From positions 1-12,793 of the forward strand of contig CAILTC010000224.1 in the NCBI GenBank assembly GCA_903837025.1: a DNA stretch of 12,793 nt, in the 5' to 3' direction. This stretch comes from an uncultured Bacteroidota bacterium (GTDB lineage: Bacteria; Bacteroidota; Bacteroidia; Flavobacteriales; Flavobacteriaceae). The stretch's first letter is position 1. Every line of letters begins with the position of its first letter. A program made the position numbers and the translations under genes. The notes under the pieces were generated by a model. That model searched no databases, had not been told where the DNA came from, and saw nothing but the letters and a program-made list of their open reading frames with translations. This document shows positions 1 to 7,293 of the stretch, piece after piece.

Positions 1-368
1 CTTAACTGATTTACGCCAGTTTCTTCCTCGACTTCACGCATTGCTGTAAATTCGATTTCTTCTCCTTTTTCGGTTCCGCCTTTTGGCAAATCCCATTTTC
101 CACCTCTAAAAATGAATAAAACTTGCCCTTTTTTGTTGTAAACTAATCCTCCACCTGCTTTAGAAACAGGAATTTTAGATTTCAGGGTTTTCATAATCTC
201 CTTTTCATCAGGATGATACAAATAGGCCTTCTCAATTTTATTTTGAAAGATTTTGACTATAAGCTGCACTATATCAACACTTTCAAGTAAGAATATTTGA
301 AAATTCGTCTCTTTTGAGATTTCATTTGTCAAAAAAAGTGGTTTGTCGTTCACAAAAACTTTATACAT
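1..368 (-). CDS. NUDIX hydrolase, C-terminus cut off by window edge
   Basis: This is the 5' part of a NUDIX-family hydrolase gene; about 122 codons are present and the 3' end lies beyond position 1. Translation from ATG at 368-366 begins MYKVFVNDKP. Residues 72-100 hold a conserved strand pattern (GGGLVYN, FRGGKWDLPKGG), followed by a complete Nudix box that fits Gx5Ex7REUxEExGU, ending REVEEETGV at about residues 112-120. The box coordinates the divalent metal used to hydrolyse nucleoside diphosphates linked to another group. The first 60 or so residues are a separate segment ahead of the Nudix fold, as I recall for flavobacterial homologues. The substrate cannot be inferred. The gene is divergent from pyrE with 7 bp between start codons, so its own promoter would have to lie inside the pyrE coding sequence; I see no convincing TAnnTTTG there. 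Family confidence is high; substrate is unknown. Confidence 0.9.
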   Translation of the reverse strand, partial: MYKVFVNDKPLFLTNEISKETNFQIFLLESVDIVQLIVKIFQNKIEKAYLYHPDEKEIMKTLKSKIPVSKAGGGLVYNKKGQVLFIFRGGKWDLPKGGTEKGEEIEFTAMREVEEETGVNQL

Positions 369-371
369 TTG
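343..371 (+). promoter_or_regulatory. Candidate pyrE promoter (TTG / TACATTTG)
   Basis: TACATTTG at 364-371 is an exact match to the Bacteroidota -7 consensus TAnnTTTG, with TTG at 343-345 and an 18-bp spacer, inside the usual 17-23 bp range. The -7 box ends four bases before the pyrE ATG at 376, so transcription would be expected to start at or within a few bases of the start codon, giving a leaderless or almost leaderless mRNA. The box also covers the NUDIX start codon (366-368) on the other strand. This is a pattern match, not a mapped start. Confidence 0.5.
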
Positions 372-375
372 TATT

Positions 376-1023
376 ATGATATTTAATAAGGATACTGCCG
401 AAAAAACTGCCGAATTGCTTTTGCAAATAAATGCAATTAAATTGAATCCAAGAAATCCTTTTACATGGGCTTCGGGATGGCAATCACCAATTTATTGTGA
501 TAACCGAATAATTTTGTCGTTTCCGCTCATAAGAAATTATGTTCGGGATGAATTTTCGAAACATATCGAAAAGCAATTTGGAAAGCCAGATGTTATTGCT
601 GGTGTGGCCACTGGCGCGATTGGAATAGGAATTCTGGTTGCCGAAAGTTTAGGCTTACCATTTGTTTATGTTCGTCCGGAACCAAAAAAACATGGAAGAC
701 AAAATCAAGTAGAAGGTTTTTTACAAAAAGGACAAAATGTAGTTATTGTAGAAGATTTAATCAGCACAGGAAACAGTAGTTTGCTTGCTGTAGAAGCTTT
801 GCGTGCTGCTGGAGCAAACATAAAAGGTATGGCTGCCATTTTTACTTATGGTTTTGATGTTGCAACAGAAAACTTTAAAAACGCCAATGTTGATTTATTG
901 ACGTTGAGTAATTATCAAAATTTATTGAATTTGGCTGTTGCCAAAAGATACATCACTGAAGAGGAAGAAGAAACTTTGAGAGAATGGAATTTGAGTCCAT
1001 CAACTTGGACAGTAGAAATATAA
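376..1023 (+). CDS. pyrE: Orotate phosphoribosyltransferase
   Basis: PyrE (215 residues from ATG at 376) transfers phosphoribose from PRPP to orotate, giving orotidine 5'-monophosphate, the fifth step of de novo pyrimidine synthesis in the cytosol. The PRPP-binding signature VVIVEDLISTGNS is at residues 122-134, with the acidic pair E126-D127. The flexible catalytic loop with conserved basic residues (RPEPKKHGR, about 100-108) precedes it. Length is normal for bacterial PyrE. The reading frame is open back to a TTG at 343, but that start would place the predicted promoter inside the gene and add a hydrophobic tail not expected in the family; MIFNKDTAEK fits flavobacterial PyrE starts as I recall them. 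A small SRPBCC gene follows 21 bp downstream on the same strand and is probably co-transcribed. Confidence 0.96.
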   Translation: MIFNKDTAEKTAELLLQINAIKLNPRNPFTWASGWQSPIYCDNRIILSFPLIRNYVRDEFSKHIEKQFGKPDVIAGVATGAIGIGILVAESLGLPFVYVRPEPKKHGRQNQVEGFLQKGQNVVIVEDLISTGNSSLLAVEALRAAGANIKGMAAIFTYGFDVATENFKNANVDLLTLSNYQNLLNLAVAKRYITEEEEETLREWNLSPSTWTVEI

Positions 1024-1044
1024 AAATTCAAAAAAAAATAATTT

Positions 1045-1437
1045 ATGAATTTACAAAGCCCCAGAGTTTCCGTTGAAAAATCAGCACAAGAATTATTTGA
1101 TTTATTGACCGATGTCAGAAATTTCGAAAAATTAATGCCTGAAAACATTGCTAAATTTGAAGTCATTGGTGACGAAGCTTTTATTTTTGGATTAAAAGGA
1201 ATGCCAGAAATAAAACTCGTAATAAAAGAAAAAGTTGCTCCAAATAAATTAGTTCTAGGTTCAGCAAGCGATAAACTATCTTTTACTTTGATAGCGGATA
1301 TTATTTCTGTTTCAGAAAAGACTTCTTCTATTCAATTGCTTTTCGAAGGCGAATTTAATGCAATGATGGCAATGATGATCAAAGGACCAATTGGTAAATT
1401 TATCGAGACATTAGCAAACAATATGAATACGCTTTAA
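1045..1437 (+). CDS. SRPBCC (START/Bet v1-like) fold protein, unknown function
   Basis: This 130-residue protein has the layout of the SRPBCC superfamily: an N-terminal strand (SPRVSVEKSA), a short helix pair with the typical LFDLLTDVRNFEKLMP pattern at about 17-32, a run of beta strands, and a long C-terminal helix beginning near GPIGKFIETLAN (about 113-124) that would line a hydrophobic pocket. Members bind lipids or other small hydrophobic ligands; none can be named here. There is no signal peptide or membrane segment, so it is probably cytosolic. It follows pyrE by 21 bp with no terminator between, and a clear terminator comes straight after it, so the two probably form a two-gene transcript. 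No link to pyrimidine synthesis is visible in the protein itself. Fold assignment is fairly secure; function is open. Confidence 0.85.
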   Translation: MNLQSPRVSVEKSAQELFDLLTDVRNFEKLMPENIAKFEVIGDEAFIFGLKGMPEIKLVIKEKVAPNKLVLGSASDKLSFTLIADIISVSEKTSSIQLLFEGEFNAMMAMMIKGPIGKFIETLANNMNTL

Positions 1438-1459
1438 AAACTATTTTCTTATAAAACGA

Positions 1460-1489
1460 AAAACCTTTCGGTGTAAACTGAAAGGTTTT
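1460..1489. terminator. Two-way intrinsic terminator between convergent genes
   Basis: A perfect 10-bp stem (AAAACCTTTC at 1460-1469 and GAAAGGTTTT at 1480-1489) encloses a 10-base loop. T-rich sequence follows on the plus strand (1491-1497), and on the minus strand the stem runs into TCGTTTTAT. It lies between the SRPBCC gene and the 3' end of birA, which converge here, so it can serve both. Confidence 0.82.
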
Positions 1490-1514
1490 CTTTGTTTAAG
1501 TAAAATCAAATTGA

Positions 1515-2243
1515 TTAATATAACATTTGTATTTCCTTAATATCAAATTCTAAAATTGAATCATCTTCTAAAAGAATTTGCAGTTTACCAATGGCGGAAA
1601 TCCCTTGAATAATCCCCATAAATTTTTGATTTTTTTGATTTGAAAAAGGCATTGGGATTCCTTTTTTAAAAAGTCTATCAACATAATCGGATTCCATAGC
1701 ATCCGAATTAAGATACCAAGATTGAATATTTTTTTCCAAACATTCGATAATTGACAAAAGAATAGATTCTTTATCAAAATTAGTCTGGCAAATAACTGCC
1801 AATGAAGACGCTTTTGGCAAATTTTCAAAATCAGTTTGATTAACATTCAGTCCTAAACCTACAATCGAATGAATAGTTCCGTTGCTTTTTATACTATTTT
1901 CAATTAGAATACCTCCAATTTTTTTATTGTATGACATAATGTCGTTAGGCCATTTGATGCTTAATTCAGGAATGTTTATCCTATCTAAAGCTTTTATAAC
2001 AGCAAGAGAAAAAGCAATATTAACATTAAAAACTTGATTAATATCCTCCAAAAAATCCTTAACCAATACGCTCATTATTAAGTTTTTGCTAGGTTCAGAA
2101 GCCCAAACCGAACCCATTTGGCCTTTTCCTTTTGTTTGAATTTCGGCAGTTACAACTGTAAACTTTTCTAAGGTCTGCTTGCTAGACAATCCTTTTAGGA
2201 ATTCATTTGTAGAATCTATGGCATCGAGTTTGATTAGTTTCAT
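1515..2243 (-). CDS. birA: Biotin--[acetyl-CoA-carboxylase] ligase, class I without DNA-binding domain
   Basis: This 242-residue enzyme activates biotin with ATP to biotinyl-AMP and attaches it to the lysine of biotin carboxyl carrier domains, mainly acetyl-CoA carboxylase, in the cytosol. The N-terminal catalytic core starts DAIDSTNEFLK; the biotin/ATP loop is KGKGQMG at 38-44 (equivalent to GRGRRG in E. coli BirA); KWPND is at 97-101; and KKIGGILIE at 107-115 supplies the catalytic lysine, probably K108. GLGLNVN follows at 129-135. A small SH3-like C-terminal domain covers about 205-241. There is no helix-turn-helix, so unlike E. coli BirA it should not regulate transcription directly. It is monocistronic: divergent from rsfS and convergent with the SRPBCC gene. 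Confidence 0.95.
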   Translation of the reverse strand: MKLIKLDAIDSTNEFLKGLSSKQTLEKFTVVTAEIQTKGKGQMGSVWASEPSKNLIMSVLVKDFLEDINQVFNVNIAFSLAVIKALDRINIPELSIKWPNDIMSYNKKIGGILIENSIKSNGTIHSIVGLGLNVNQTDFENLPKASSLAVICQTNFDKESILLSIIECLEKNIQSWYLNSDAMESDYVDRLFKKGIPMPFSNQKNQKFMGIIQGISAIGKLQILLEDDSILEFDIKEIQMLY

Positions 2244-2258
2244 AAGAAGTTATTTGTG

Positions 2259-2289
2259 CAAAAGAATTTAATATTATGTTAACGTTCAA
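2259..2289 (-). promoter_or_regulatory. Candidate birA promoter
   Basis: Read on the minus strand, TTG (2289-2287) is followed after 20 bp by TTCTTTTG (2266-2259), a seven-of-eight match to TAnnTTTG. The box ends 15 bp before the birA ATG, so a short leader is predicted. Pattern match only. Confidence 0.35.
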
Positions 2290-2308
2290 AAATAATCACA
2301 AAAAATGG

Positions 2309-2316
2309 TAACTTTA
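2309..2316 (+). promoter_or_regulatory. Candidate rsfS-ftsH promoter -7 element
   Basis: TAACTTTA matches seven of eight positions of TAnnTTTG and lies 23 bp before the rsfS ATG in the 96-bp spacer divergent from birA. No TTG is found at the right distance upstream; the closest is TTC at 2285-2287. This is weak, but it is the best candidate in the spacer on this strand. Confidence 0.3.
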
Positions 2317-2339
2317 CAAACTTATATTAAAAATAATTC

Positions 2340-2711
2340 ATGGCAAAAAAGACTATAAATAATGATGTTTTATTGGCAAACATCATCAAAGGGATTGAAG
2401 AAGTAAAAGGGAATGATATTGATATTCTAGATTTAAGAGAAATAGACACTGCCGTTTGTGACTATTTTGTTATCTGCAACGGTAATTCAAATACTCAGGT
2501 TAACGCGATTGTTAACTCCATTCAAAAAATAGTTTCAAAAGAATTAAAAGACAAGCCTTGGCATGTTGAAGGTACTGATAATGCGGAATGGGTACTTATG
2601 GACTATGTAAATATCGTGGTTCACGTTTTTCAAAAACACATTAGAGAATATTATAATATCGAAAGTCTTTGGGGAGATGCAAAAATCACCAAAATCGAAA
2701 ATAAATACTAA
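2340..2711 (+). CDS. rsfS: Ribosomal silencing factor RsfS (YbeB/Iojap family)
   Basis: This 123-residue protein belongs to the RsfS/Iojap family. Family members bind ribosomal protein uL14 on the large subunit and block joining to the small subunit, lowering translation in starvation or stationary phase. Visible family features are the ILDLREIDTAVCDYFVICNGNSNTQ block (about 29-53), the KPWHVEGTDNAEWVLMDYVNIVVHVF block (about 72-97) and the near-invariant ending RxYYNIESLWGDA (102-114). Length is typical. ftsH starts 14 bp downstream on the same strand with no terminator between, so the two form one transcript. The pairing of rsfS and ftsH is a gene order I associate with flavobacteria. Confidence 0.96.
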   Translation: MAKKTINNDVLLANIIKGIEEVKGNDIDILDLREIDTAVCDYFVICNGNSNTQVNAIVNSIQKIVSKELKDKPWHVEGTDNAEWVLMDYVNIVVHVFQKHIREYYNIESLWGDAKITKIENKY

Positions 2712-2725
2712 AGAAACATACTGTA

Positions 2726-4651
2726 ATGGCTAAAGATAATAATCCAAATACGAATAAATTTAAAGTAAGTCCTTGGTTAATTTATACCGCAATACTATTA
2801 ATTTTCTTGTTTATCAGTTTTATGACTGGTGGTTCAAACTTTTCGGAACCAGCACAGTTAACTTCTTCTAGCTTTAATTCTTACTTAGAGAAAGGAGCAA
2901 TTGAAAAAGTAATTGTTTATAATAAATCCGAAGCCGAAGTTTATCTGACAGCCGCAGCATTGAAAGAACCTGCTAATTCAAAAGTAGCAAAAGATGTTTT
3001 TGAGCGTCCAAACAAAGGACCTCATTACACCTTTATTATTGGAAACGACCAATTATTTCAAACTAAATTAGAGAAAGCAGTTGCCGAAGGAAAATTGAAA
3101 GATTTTAATTTCTTACCCAAAAACAACTGGACCGATATTTTAGTAAGCCTATTACCAATCATCATCATCATTGGAGTATGGATTTTTATCATGCGAAAAA
3201 TGTCTGGTGGCGGCGGTGGCGGTGGCGGACAAATATTTAATATTGGAAAATCCAAAGCTAAACTTTTCGACGAAAAAACAGATATTAAAACTTCGTTTAA
3301 AGATGTAGCAGGTTTAGAAGGAGCAAAAGAAGAAATTCAGGAAATTGTTGAATTTTTGAAAAACCCAGAAAAATACACGAATCTAGGAGGGAAAATACCA
3401 AAAGGCGCTTTACTCGTAGGGCCTCCAGGAACCGGAAAAACATTATTGGCCAAAGCCGTAGCTGGCGAAGCACAAGTACCCTTCTTCTCATTATCAGGTT
3501 CTGATTTTGTTGAAATGTTTGTAGGAGTTGGTGCATCTCGAGTACGAGATTTGTTTAAACAAGCCAAAGAAAAATCACCAGCAATCATCTTTATCGATGA
3601 AATTGATGCAGTGGGAAGAGCAAGAGGAAAAAACAATATGTCTGGCGGAAATGACGAACGCGAGAATACTTTGAACCAATTGCTTACCGAAATGGACGGA
3701 TTTGGAACTAATTCGAACGTAATCGTTTTGGCAGCAACCAACAGAGCCGATGTATTGGATAAAGCATTAATGCGTGCCGGTCGTTTTGACAGACAAATTT
3801 TTGTTGATTTACCAGATATTCGCGAAAGAGCTGAAATCTTCCAAGTTCACCTAGCACCATTAAAAAAAGTAGAAGGTCTTGATACCGACTTTTTGGCCAA
3901 ACAAACACCTGGTTTCTCTGGAGCAGATATTGCCAATGTTTGTAACGAAGCTGCGTTAATTGCTGCAAGAAACAACAAAACAGCCGTTGACAAACAAGAT
4001 TTTCTTGATGCTGTAGACAGAATCGTCGGTGGTCTTGAAAAGAAAAATAAAATTGTAACTCCTGACGAAAAGAAAGCAATCGCTATTCATGAAGCAGGTC
4101 ACGCAACCGTAAGTTGGATGCTAGAACATGCAGCACCATTAATCAAAGTGACAATAGTACCTAGAGGTCAAAGCTTAGGAGCAGCATGGTATTTACCAGA
4201 AGAACGCTTAATTGTTCGTACAGATCAAATGCTGGATGAAATGTGCGCTACAATGGGCGGAAGAGCAGCTGAAAAAGTGACATTCGACAGAATTTCAACT
4301 GGAGCATTAAGTGATCTAGAAAAAGTAACCAGACAAGCACGTGCCATGGTAACCATTTATGGTTTGAATGAAAAAATAGGAAATGTAACCTATTATGATT
4401 CAACAGGACAAAGCGAATACAGTTTTTCTAAACCGTATTCAGAAGAAACAGCTAAGACAATTGATAAAGAAATTTCGTTATTAATCGAAAGTCAATATGA
4501 AAGAGCAATCAAAATATTGGAAGAAAACAAAGACAAACTGAACCAACTAGCCGATATCTTAATTGAAAAAGAAGTTATATTTAAAGATGACTTAGAAGCT
4601 ATTTTTGGCAAAAGAACTTTTGATTCGAATCTAGAAGAAGTCGTTTCATAA
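2726..4651 (+). CDS. ftsH: ATP-dependent zinc metalloprotease FtsH
   Basis: FtsH is a membrane-anchored AAA+ protease; it works as a hexamer to pull damaged or regulatory membrane and cytosolic proteins into a zinc protease chamber. The 641 residues show, in order: a first membrane helix (about 17-34), an external domain, a second membrane helix (about 137-156), a linker with eight glycines in a row (161-168), Walker A GPPGTGKT (232-239), the pore loop F265-V266-G267, Walker B IIFIDE (287-292), the second region of homology with probable arginine fingers R353 and R356, and the protease motif HEAGH (455-459). H455 and H459 bind zinc, E456 is the catalytic base, and D530 (STGALSD) is the likely third ligand. 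All key residues are present. Length is typical. It is the second gene after rsfS, and a strong terminator follows. Confidence 0.98.
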   Translation: MAKDNNPNTNKFKVSPWLIYTAILLIFLFISFMTGGSNFSEPAQLTSSSFNSYLEKGAIEKVIVYNKSEAEVYLTAAALKEPANSKVAKDVFERPNKGPHYTFIIGNDQLFQTKLEKAVAEGKLKDFNFLPKNNWTDILVSLLPIIIIIGVWIFIMRKMSGGGGGGGGQIFNIGKSKAKLFDEKTDIKTSFKDVAGLEGAKEEIQEIVEFLKNPEKYTNLGGKIPKGALLVGPPGTGKTLLAKAVAGEAQVPFFSLSGSDFVEMFVGVGASRVRDLFKQAKEKSPAIIFIDEIDAVGRARGKNNMSGGNDERENTLNQLLTEMDGFGTNSNVIVLAATNRADVLDKALMRAGRFDRQIFVDLPDIRERAEIFQVHLAPLKKVEGLDTDFLAKQTPGFSGADIANVCNEAALIAARNNKTAVDKQDFLDAVDRIVGGLEKKNKIVTPDEKKAIAIHEAGHATVSWMLEHAAPLIKVTIVPRGQSLGAAWYLPEERLIVRTDQMLDEMCATMGGRAAEKVTFDRISTGALSDLEKVTRQARAMVTIYGLNEKIGNVTYYDSTGQSEYSFSKPYSEETAKTIDKEISLLIESQYERAIKILEENKDKLNQLADILIEKEVIFKDDLEAIFGKRTFDSNLEEVVS

Positions 4652-4675
4652 TAACCTAAAATTTACATTATTTTT

Positions 4676-4717
4676 AAAATCTTAATTCAAAAGTGACTTT
4701 TGAATTAAGATTTTTTT
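4676..4717 (+). terminator. Strong intrinsic terminator after ftsH
   Basis: The left arm at 4676-4693 and the right arm at 4697-4714 pair perfectly over 18 bp around a 3-base loop (TGA), ending in a run of seven T (4711-4717). The stem is AT-rich but long. It should end the rsfS-ftsH transcript. A promoter element for the next operon starts on the last base of the T run. Confidence 0.85.
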
Positions 4718-4724
4718 ATCTTTG
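4717..4724 (+). promoter_or_regulatory. Candidate promoter -7 element for the LUD-cdsA-psd-ACBP operon
   Basis: TATCTTTG is an exact match to TAnnTTTG. With initiation a few bases after 4724 the leader to the ATG at 4764 would be about 35 nt. The upstream -33 region falls inside the terminator stem; TTG at 4700-4702 is only 14 bp away, which is short, and GTG at 4693-4695 gives 21 bp. Confidence 0.5.
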
Positions 4725-4763
4725 GACGTAATTGAAATAATTTAGTCAGCAGTTTATAAAAAT

Positions 4764-5366
4764 ATGAGTCTTTTTAGAAAATTTTTTGGTTCGAATAACC
4801 CATCTTCAGAAGTAGAGAATGATAACGAAAATAGTAAATTCTCCCCAGATATCAATGCGCCTTTAGATGAGCAGTTTATCTATAATTTTAAGAAAAATGG
4901 CGGTAAATTTTTATACTGTGAAAATGAAGCTGAAGTAAAAGATCATTTTGAAAACATATTGGAAGAGAATGACTGGTTCGAAAGTGAAGCTTTATGCTAC
5001 GAACCCGATCTTTTTAATATGCTTGAAGAAAATAAAATCGAATATCAAAAACTAACAAATCCTTTGTTTTTTCTTGCAACATGCGAAAATTTAATAGCAG
5101 ATGAAGGTTCTATACTTTTTTCTTCTAAGCAAATTAAGCAACGAAAACCAAATGAATTACCAACCAATATTATCATTAGAGCAACAACAAGCCAGATCAT
5201 AGGATCAAAAAGTGATGGACTTAGCGTTATAAAAAAGAAATATCATACCGATTACCCTACAAATATAACAACTATAAAGTATTTCGAAAAAGTGGAAGAG
5301 GAAGATTTTACTCAATATGGTAGCTCAGCAAAAAATTTATACTTATTGCTTTTAGAAGATCTATAA
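4764..5366 (+). CDS. LUD domain (LutC/DUF162-like) protein
   Basis: This 200-residue protein resembles the LUD domain of LutC/YkgG. The most telling part is about 103-135, where CENLIADEGSILFSS and a following basic RKPNELP stretch, then NIIIRATTSQII, correspond to the family's conserved GxI strand and substrate pocket. The first 35 residues are polar, low-complexity and probably disordered. LutC normally works with the iron-sulfur proteins LutA and LutB in lactate oxidation, but neither is nearby. Here the gene ends 1 bp before cdsA, at the head of a phospholipid operon. A lactate role is therefore not supported by context, and the substrate is unknown. No membrane segment or signal peptide is present. 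Family assignment is by residue pattern only. Confidence 0.75.
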   Translation: MSLFRKFFGSNNPSSEVENDNENSKFSPDINAPLDEQFIYNFKKNGGKFLYCENEAEVKDHFENILEENDWFESEALCYEPDLFNMLEENKIEYQKLTNPLFFLATCENLIADEGSILFSSKQIKQRKPNELPTNIIIRATTSQIIGSKSDGLSVIKKKYHTDYPTNITTIKYFEKVEEEDFTQYGSSAKNLYLLLLEDL

Positions 5367-5367
5367 A

Positions 5368-6258
5368 ATGAATGAAACTCTAAAACGAGCACTATCAGGA
5401 ATTGTTTATATAACATTACTAATCGCTTCTATTTTATATTCTACCGAAAGTTTTTTTATTCTTTTTGGAATTTTCATGATAATTGCAGTTTATGAATTCT
5501 GTAATTTAATACAAATCCATAAAGTATTGCCAATTATCTTTGGAGCATTATTTTATGCCACCGTAACTTTGGTAAGCAATTACAACGTAATTACCACAAA
5601 AACCATAAATAACATACTTCACAGTAATTTGTATCTTTCAATAAATACAAAACAACTAAGTATTGTATTATTAGTCATAGCTCTGGTAGTTTCGATAAAG
5701 TGTATTCTATTTTTATTTTATGATACGATTCAAAAAATAAGTATTTCATCCAAATATTTATATTTAATAGGCTACAGCGTTCTTCCCTTTGTATTTATTA
5801 CACAAATTCCATTTGGAGAAAAAGGTTATAATCCGAAAATAATTATTAGTATTTTCATTCTTATTTGGACCAATGATACATTTGCATTTATTGTTGGAAA
5901 ATCGATTGGAAAAACAAAATTATTCGAAAAAGTATCTCCTAAAAAAACAATTGAAGGATTTATAGGAGGCGTTCTATTTGCAGTGTTAGCAAGTTATTTT
6001 ATATCAAAATATTATTTTGCACCCAAAGATTTTTACTTACGAAAATCGATTATAATTTGGATGACAATTGCCTTAATTGTTGGCTTTTTTGGAACAATAG
6101 GCGATTTAATCGAATCAAAATTCAAACGTATTGCTGGCGTAAAAGACAGCGGAAGCATAATGCCTGGCCACGGAGGCATTCTAGATCGACTAGATAGTGT
6201 TATATTTGTGGCACCAATTGTATTTTTGTTTTACCAAATTTTAAACTATGTTTCATAA
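5368..6258 (+). CDS. cdsA: Phosphatidate cytidylyltransferase (CDP-diacylglycerol synthase)
   Basis: CdsA joins phosphatidic acid and CTP to make CDP-diacylglycerol, the precursor of all major phospholipids, in the inner membrane. The 296-residue protein is mostly hydrophobic, with about seven to eight predicted membrane helices. The family signature is complete at 250-276: S-K-F-K-R, then K-D-S-G, P-G-H-G-G and D-R-L-D. The preceding WTNDTFAFIVGKSIGKTK and SPKKTIEGF segments (167-198) are also typical and carry metal- and substrate-binding residues. The ATG lies 1 bp after the LUD stop, and the 3' end overlaps psd by 11 bp, which suggests translational coupling. CdsA and Psd catalyse the first and last steps from phosphatidate to phosphatidylethanolamine; the middle enzyme PssA is not in this window. 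Confidence 0.97.
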   Translation: MNETLKRALSGIVYITLLIASILYSTESFFILFGIFMIIAVYEFCNLIQIHKVLPIIFGALFYATVTLVSNYNVITTKTINNILHSNLYLSINTKQLSIVLLVIALVVSIKCILFLFYDTIQKISISSKYLYLIGYSVLPFVFITQIPFGEKGYNPKIIISIFILIWTNDTFAFIVGKSIGKTKLFEKVSPKKTIEGFIGGVLFAVLASYFISKYYFAPKDFYLRKSIIIWMTIALIVGFFGTIGDLIESKFKRIAGVKDSGSIMPGHGGILDRLDSVIFVAPIVFLFYQILNYVS

Positions 6259-6901
6259 AGAAGGCGCTCAATCCATATTATTCGGAACTGTATTTACAGC
6301 TATTGTACTATTATTAACCGATAAATTCATTGACACCAATTGGATTAGAATGACTATTCAATTAGTCACTTTTTTGTTATTGATTATCATTTTACAGTTT
6401 TTCAGAAATCCGAAACGAAATGTAATCAAAGACGAAAACCAAATCCTATCTCCTGTTGACGGGAAAGTGGTTGTAATTGAAGAAGTTTTTGAAGGCGAGT
6501 ACTTCAAAGAAAAACGCATTCAAGTTTCTATTTTCATGTCGCCAATCAACGTTCATGTAACGCGTTACGGACTTAGTGGAATTGTAAAATTCAGCAAATA
6601 CCATCCCGGAAAATTTTTGGTTGCTTGGCATCCCAAAGCAAGTGAGGAAAACGAAAGAACGACAATTGTAATCGAAAACAAGAAATTCGGCGAAGTGCTT
6701 TATAGACAAATTGCTGGAGCATTGGCACGAAGAATTGTTAACTATGCCCAAGAAGGAATGCAAGTAATTCAAGGGGAAGATGCTGGTTTTATTAAATTTG
6801 GCTCTCGAGTAGATTTATTCTTACCTTTGGGAACACCAATAAATGTAGTTCTTAACCAAGTAGCTATAGGAGGAAAAACAATAATTGCAACAAAATCTTA
6901 A
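6248..6901 (+). CDS. psd: Phosphatidylserine decarboxylase, short form
   Basis: Psd removes CO2 from phosphatidylserine to give phosphatidylethanolamine, the main membrane lipid in most Gram-negative bacteria. The 217-residue precursor has two N-terminal membrane segments (about 8-24 and 33-50), then FFRNPKR and the catalytic SPVDGKV (D71) and NVHVTRYG (H103) motifs. The self-cleavage site is G185-S186 in IKFGSRVD; S186 should become the pyruvoyl group of the small subunit. FGSR instead of LGST, together with the short length, marks the compact type of Psd rather than the long E. coli form. The gene starts inside the cdsA 3' end and its stop overlaps the next ATG in TAATG, so the three genes are probably translated in sequence. 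Confidence 0.95.
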   Translation: MFHKEGAQSILFGTVFTAIVLLLTDKFIDTNWIRMTIQLVTFLLLIIILQFFRNPKRNVIKDENQILSPVDGKVVVIEEVFEGEYFKEKRIQVSIFMSPINVHVTRYGLSGIVKFSKYHPGKFLVAWHPKASEENERTTIVIENKKFGEVLYRQIAGALARRIVNYAQEGMQVIQGEDAGFIKFGSRVDLFLPLGTPINVVLNQVAIGGKTIIATKS

Positions 6902-7170
6902 TGACCGAAAAAGATTTAGATACTCGATTTCAAGAAGCATTTGAAATTGCTTCAAAAATGACCCAGGCTTCCTTGCCACAGGATGTGCAATTGCGCCTTT
7001 ATGCGTTTTACAAGCAGGCTACTTTTGGATCGGCAAATTACAATCAATCGGAGCATTTCGATTTAAGAAATGCTTTTAAAACCAATGCTTGGATTCAGAT
7101 TAGTCATTTATCAGTAAATGAATCTAAAGAAAAATATATCGAAATTATTAATTCCTTATTGGATAAATAA
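6901..7170 (+). CDS. Acyl-CoA-binding protein
   Basis: This 89-residue protein is a complete acyl-CoA-binding protein, a four-helix bundle that holds long-chain acyl-CoA in the cytosol. Ligand-contacting residues of the bovine protein are conserved: Y34, Y37 and K38 in LYAFYKQATFG (bovine Y28, Y31, K32), K60 (bovine K54), the A63-W64 pair, and Y79 (bovine Y73). The 15-residue spacing between W64 and Y79 equals that in the bovine protein. The ATG overlaps the psd stop in TAATG, so expression is coupled to Psd. Stand-alone versions are common in eukaryotes and patchy in bacteria; placement behind psd suggests a link between acyl-CoA and phospholipid synthesis, which is inference. No clear terminator follows. 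Confidence 0.92.
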   Translation: MTEKDLDTRFQEAFEIASKMTQASLPQDVQLRLYAFYKQATFGSANYNQSEHFDLRNAFKTNAWIQISHLSVNESKEKYIEIINSLLDK

Positions 7171-7293
7171 TACACTTCATAAAAGGATCATAACAATAAC
7201 TCGTTGTAACTATCAGGTATTGAAATGTAAACCAAGCTTTGCGAACAAGCAAACCAATTGCATATTCCTTAAAAAAACCAATAATAGCTTCGT

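Noticed and set aside
343..375. Longer pyrE frame starting at TTG 343
   Set aside because: The extension adds 11 residues not expected in PyrE and overlaps the NUDIX start and the predicted promoter. ATG at 376 gives a standard PyrE.
3205..3231. Glycine-codon repeat in ftsH as a possible unstable tract
   Set aside because: Gly-rich linkers after the second membrane helix are normal in FtsH, and the codons alternate (GGT, GGC, GGA), which lowers slippage.
3058..4079. Several minus-strand frames inside ftsH (3058-3255, 3297-3536, 3337-3741, 3708-4079)
   Set aside because: They lie wholly within a complete, well-conserved ftsH; one contains a proline run that is only the reverse of the glycine linker.
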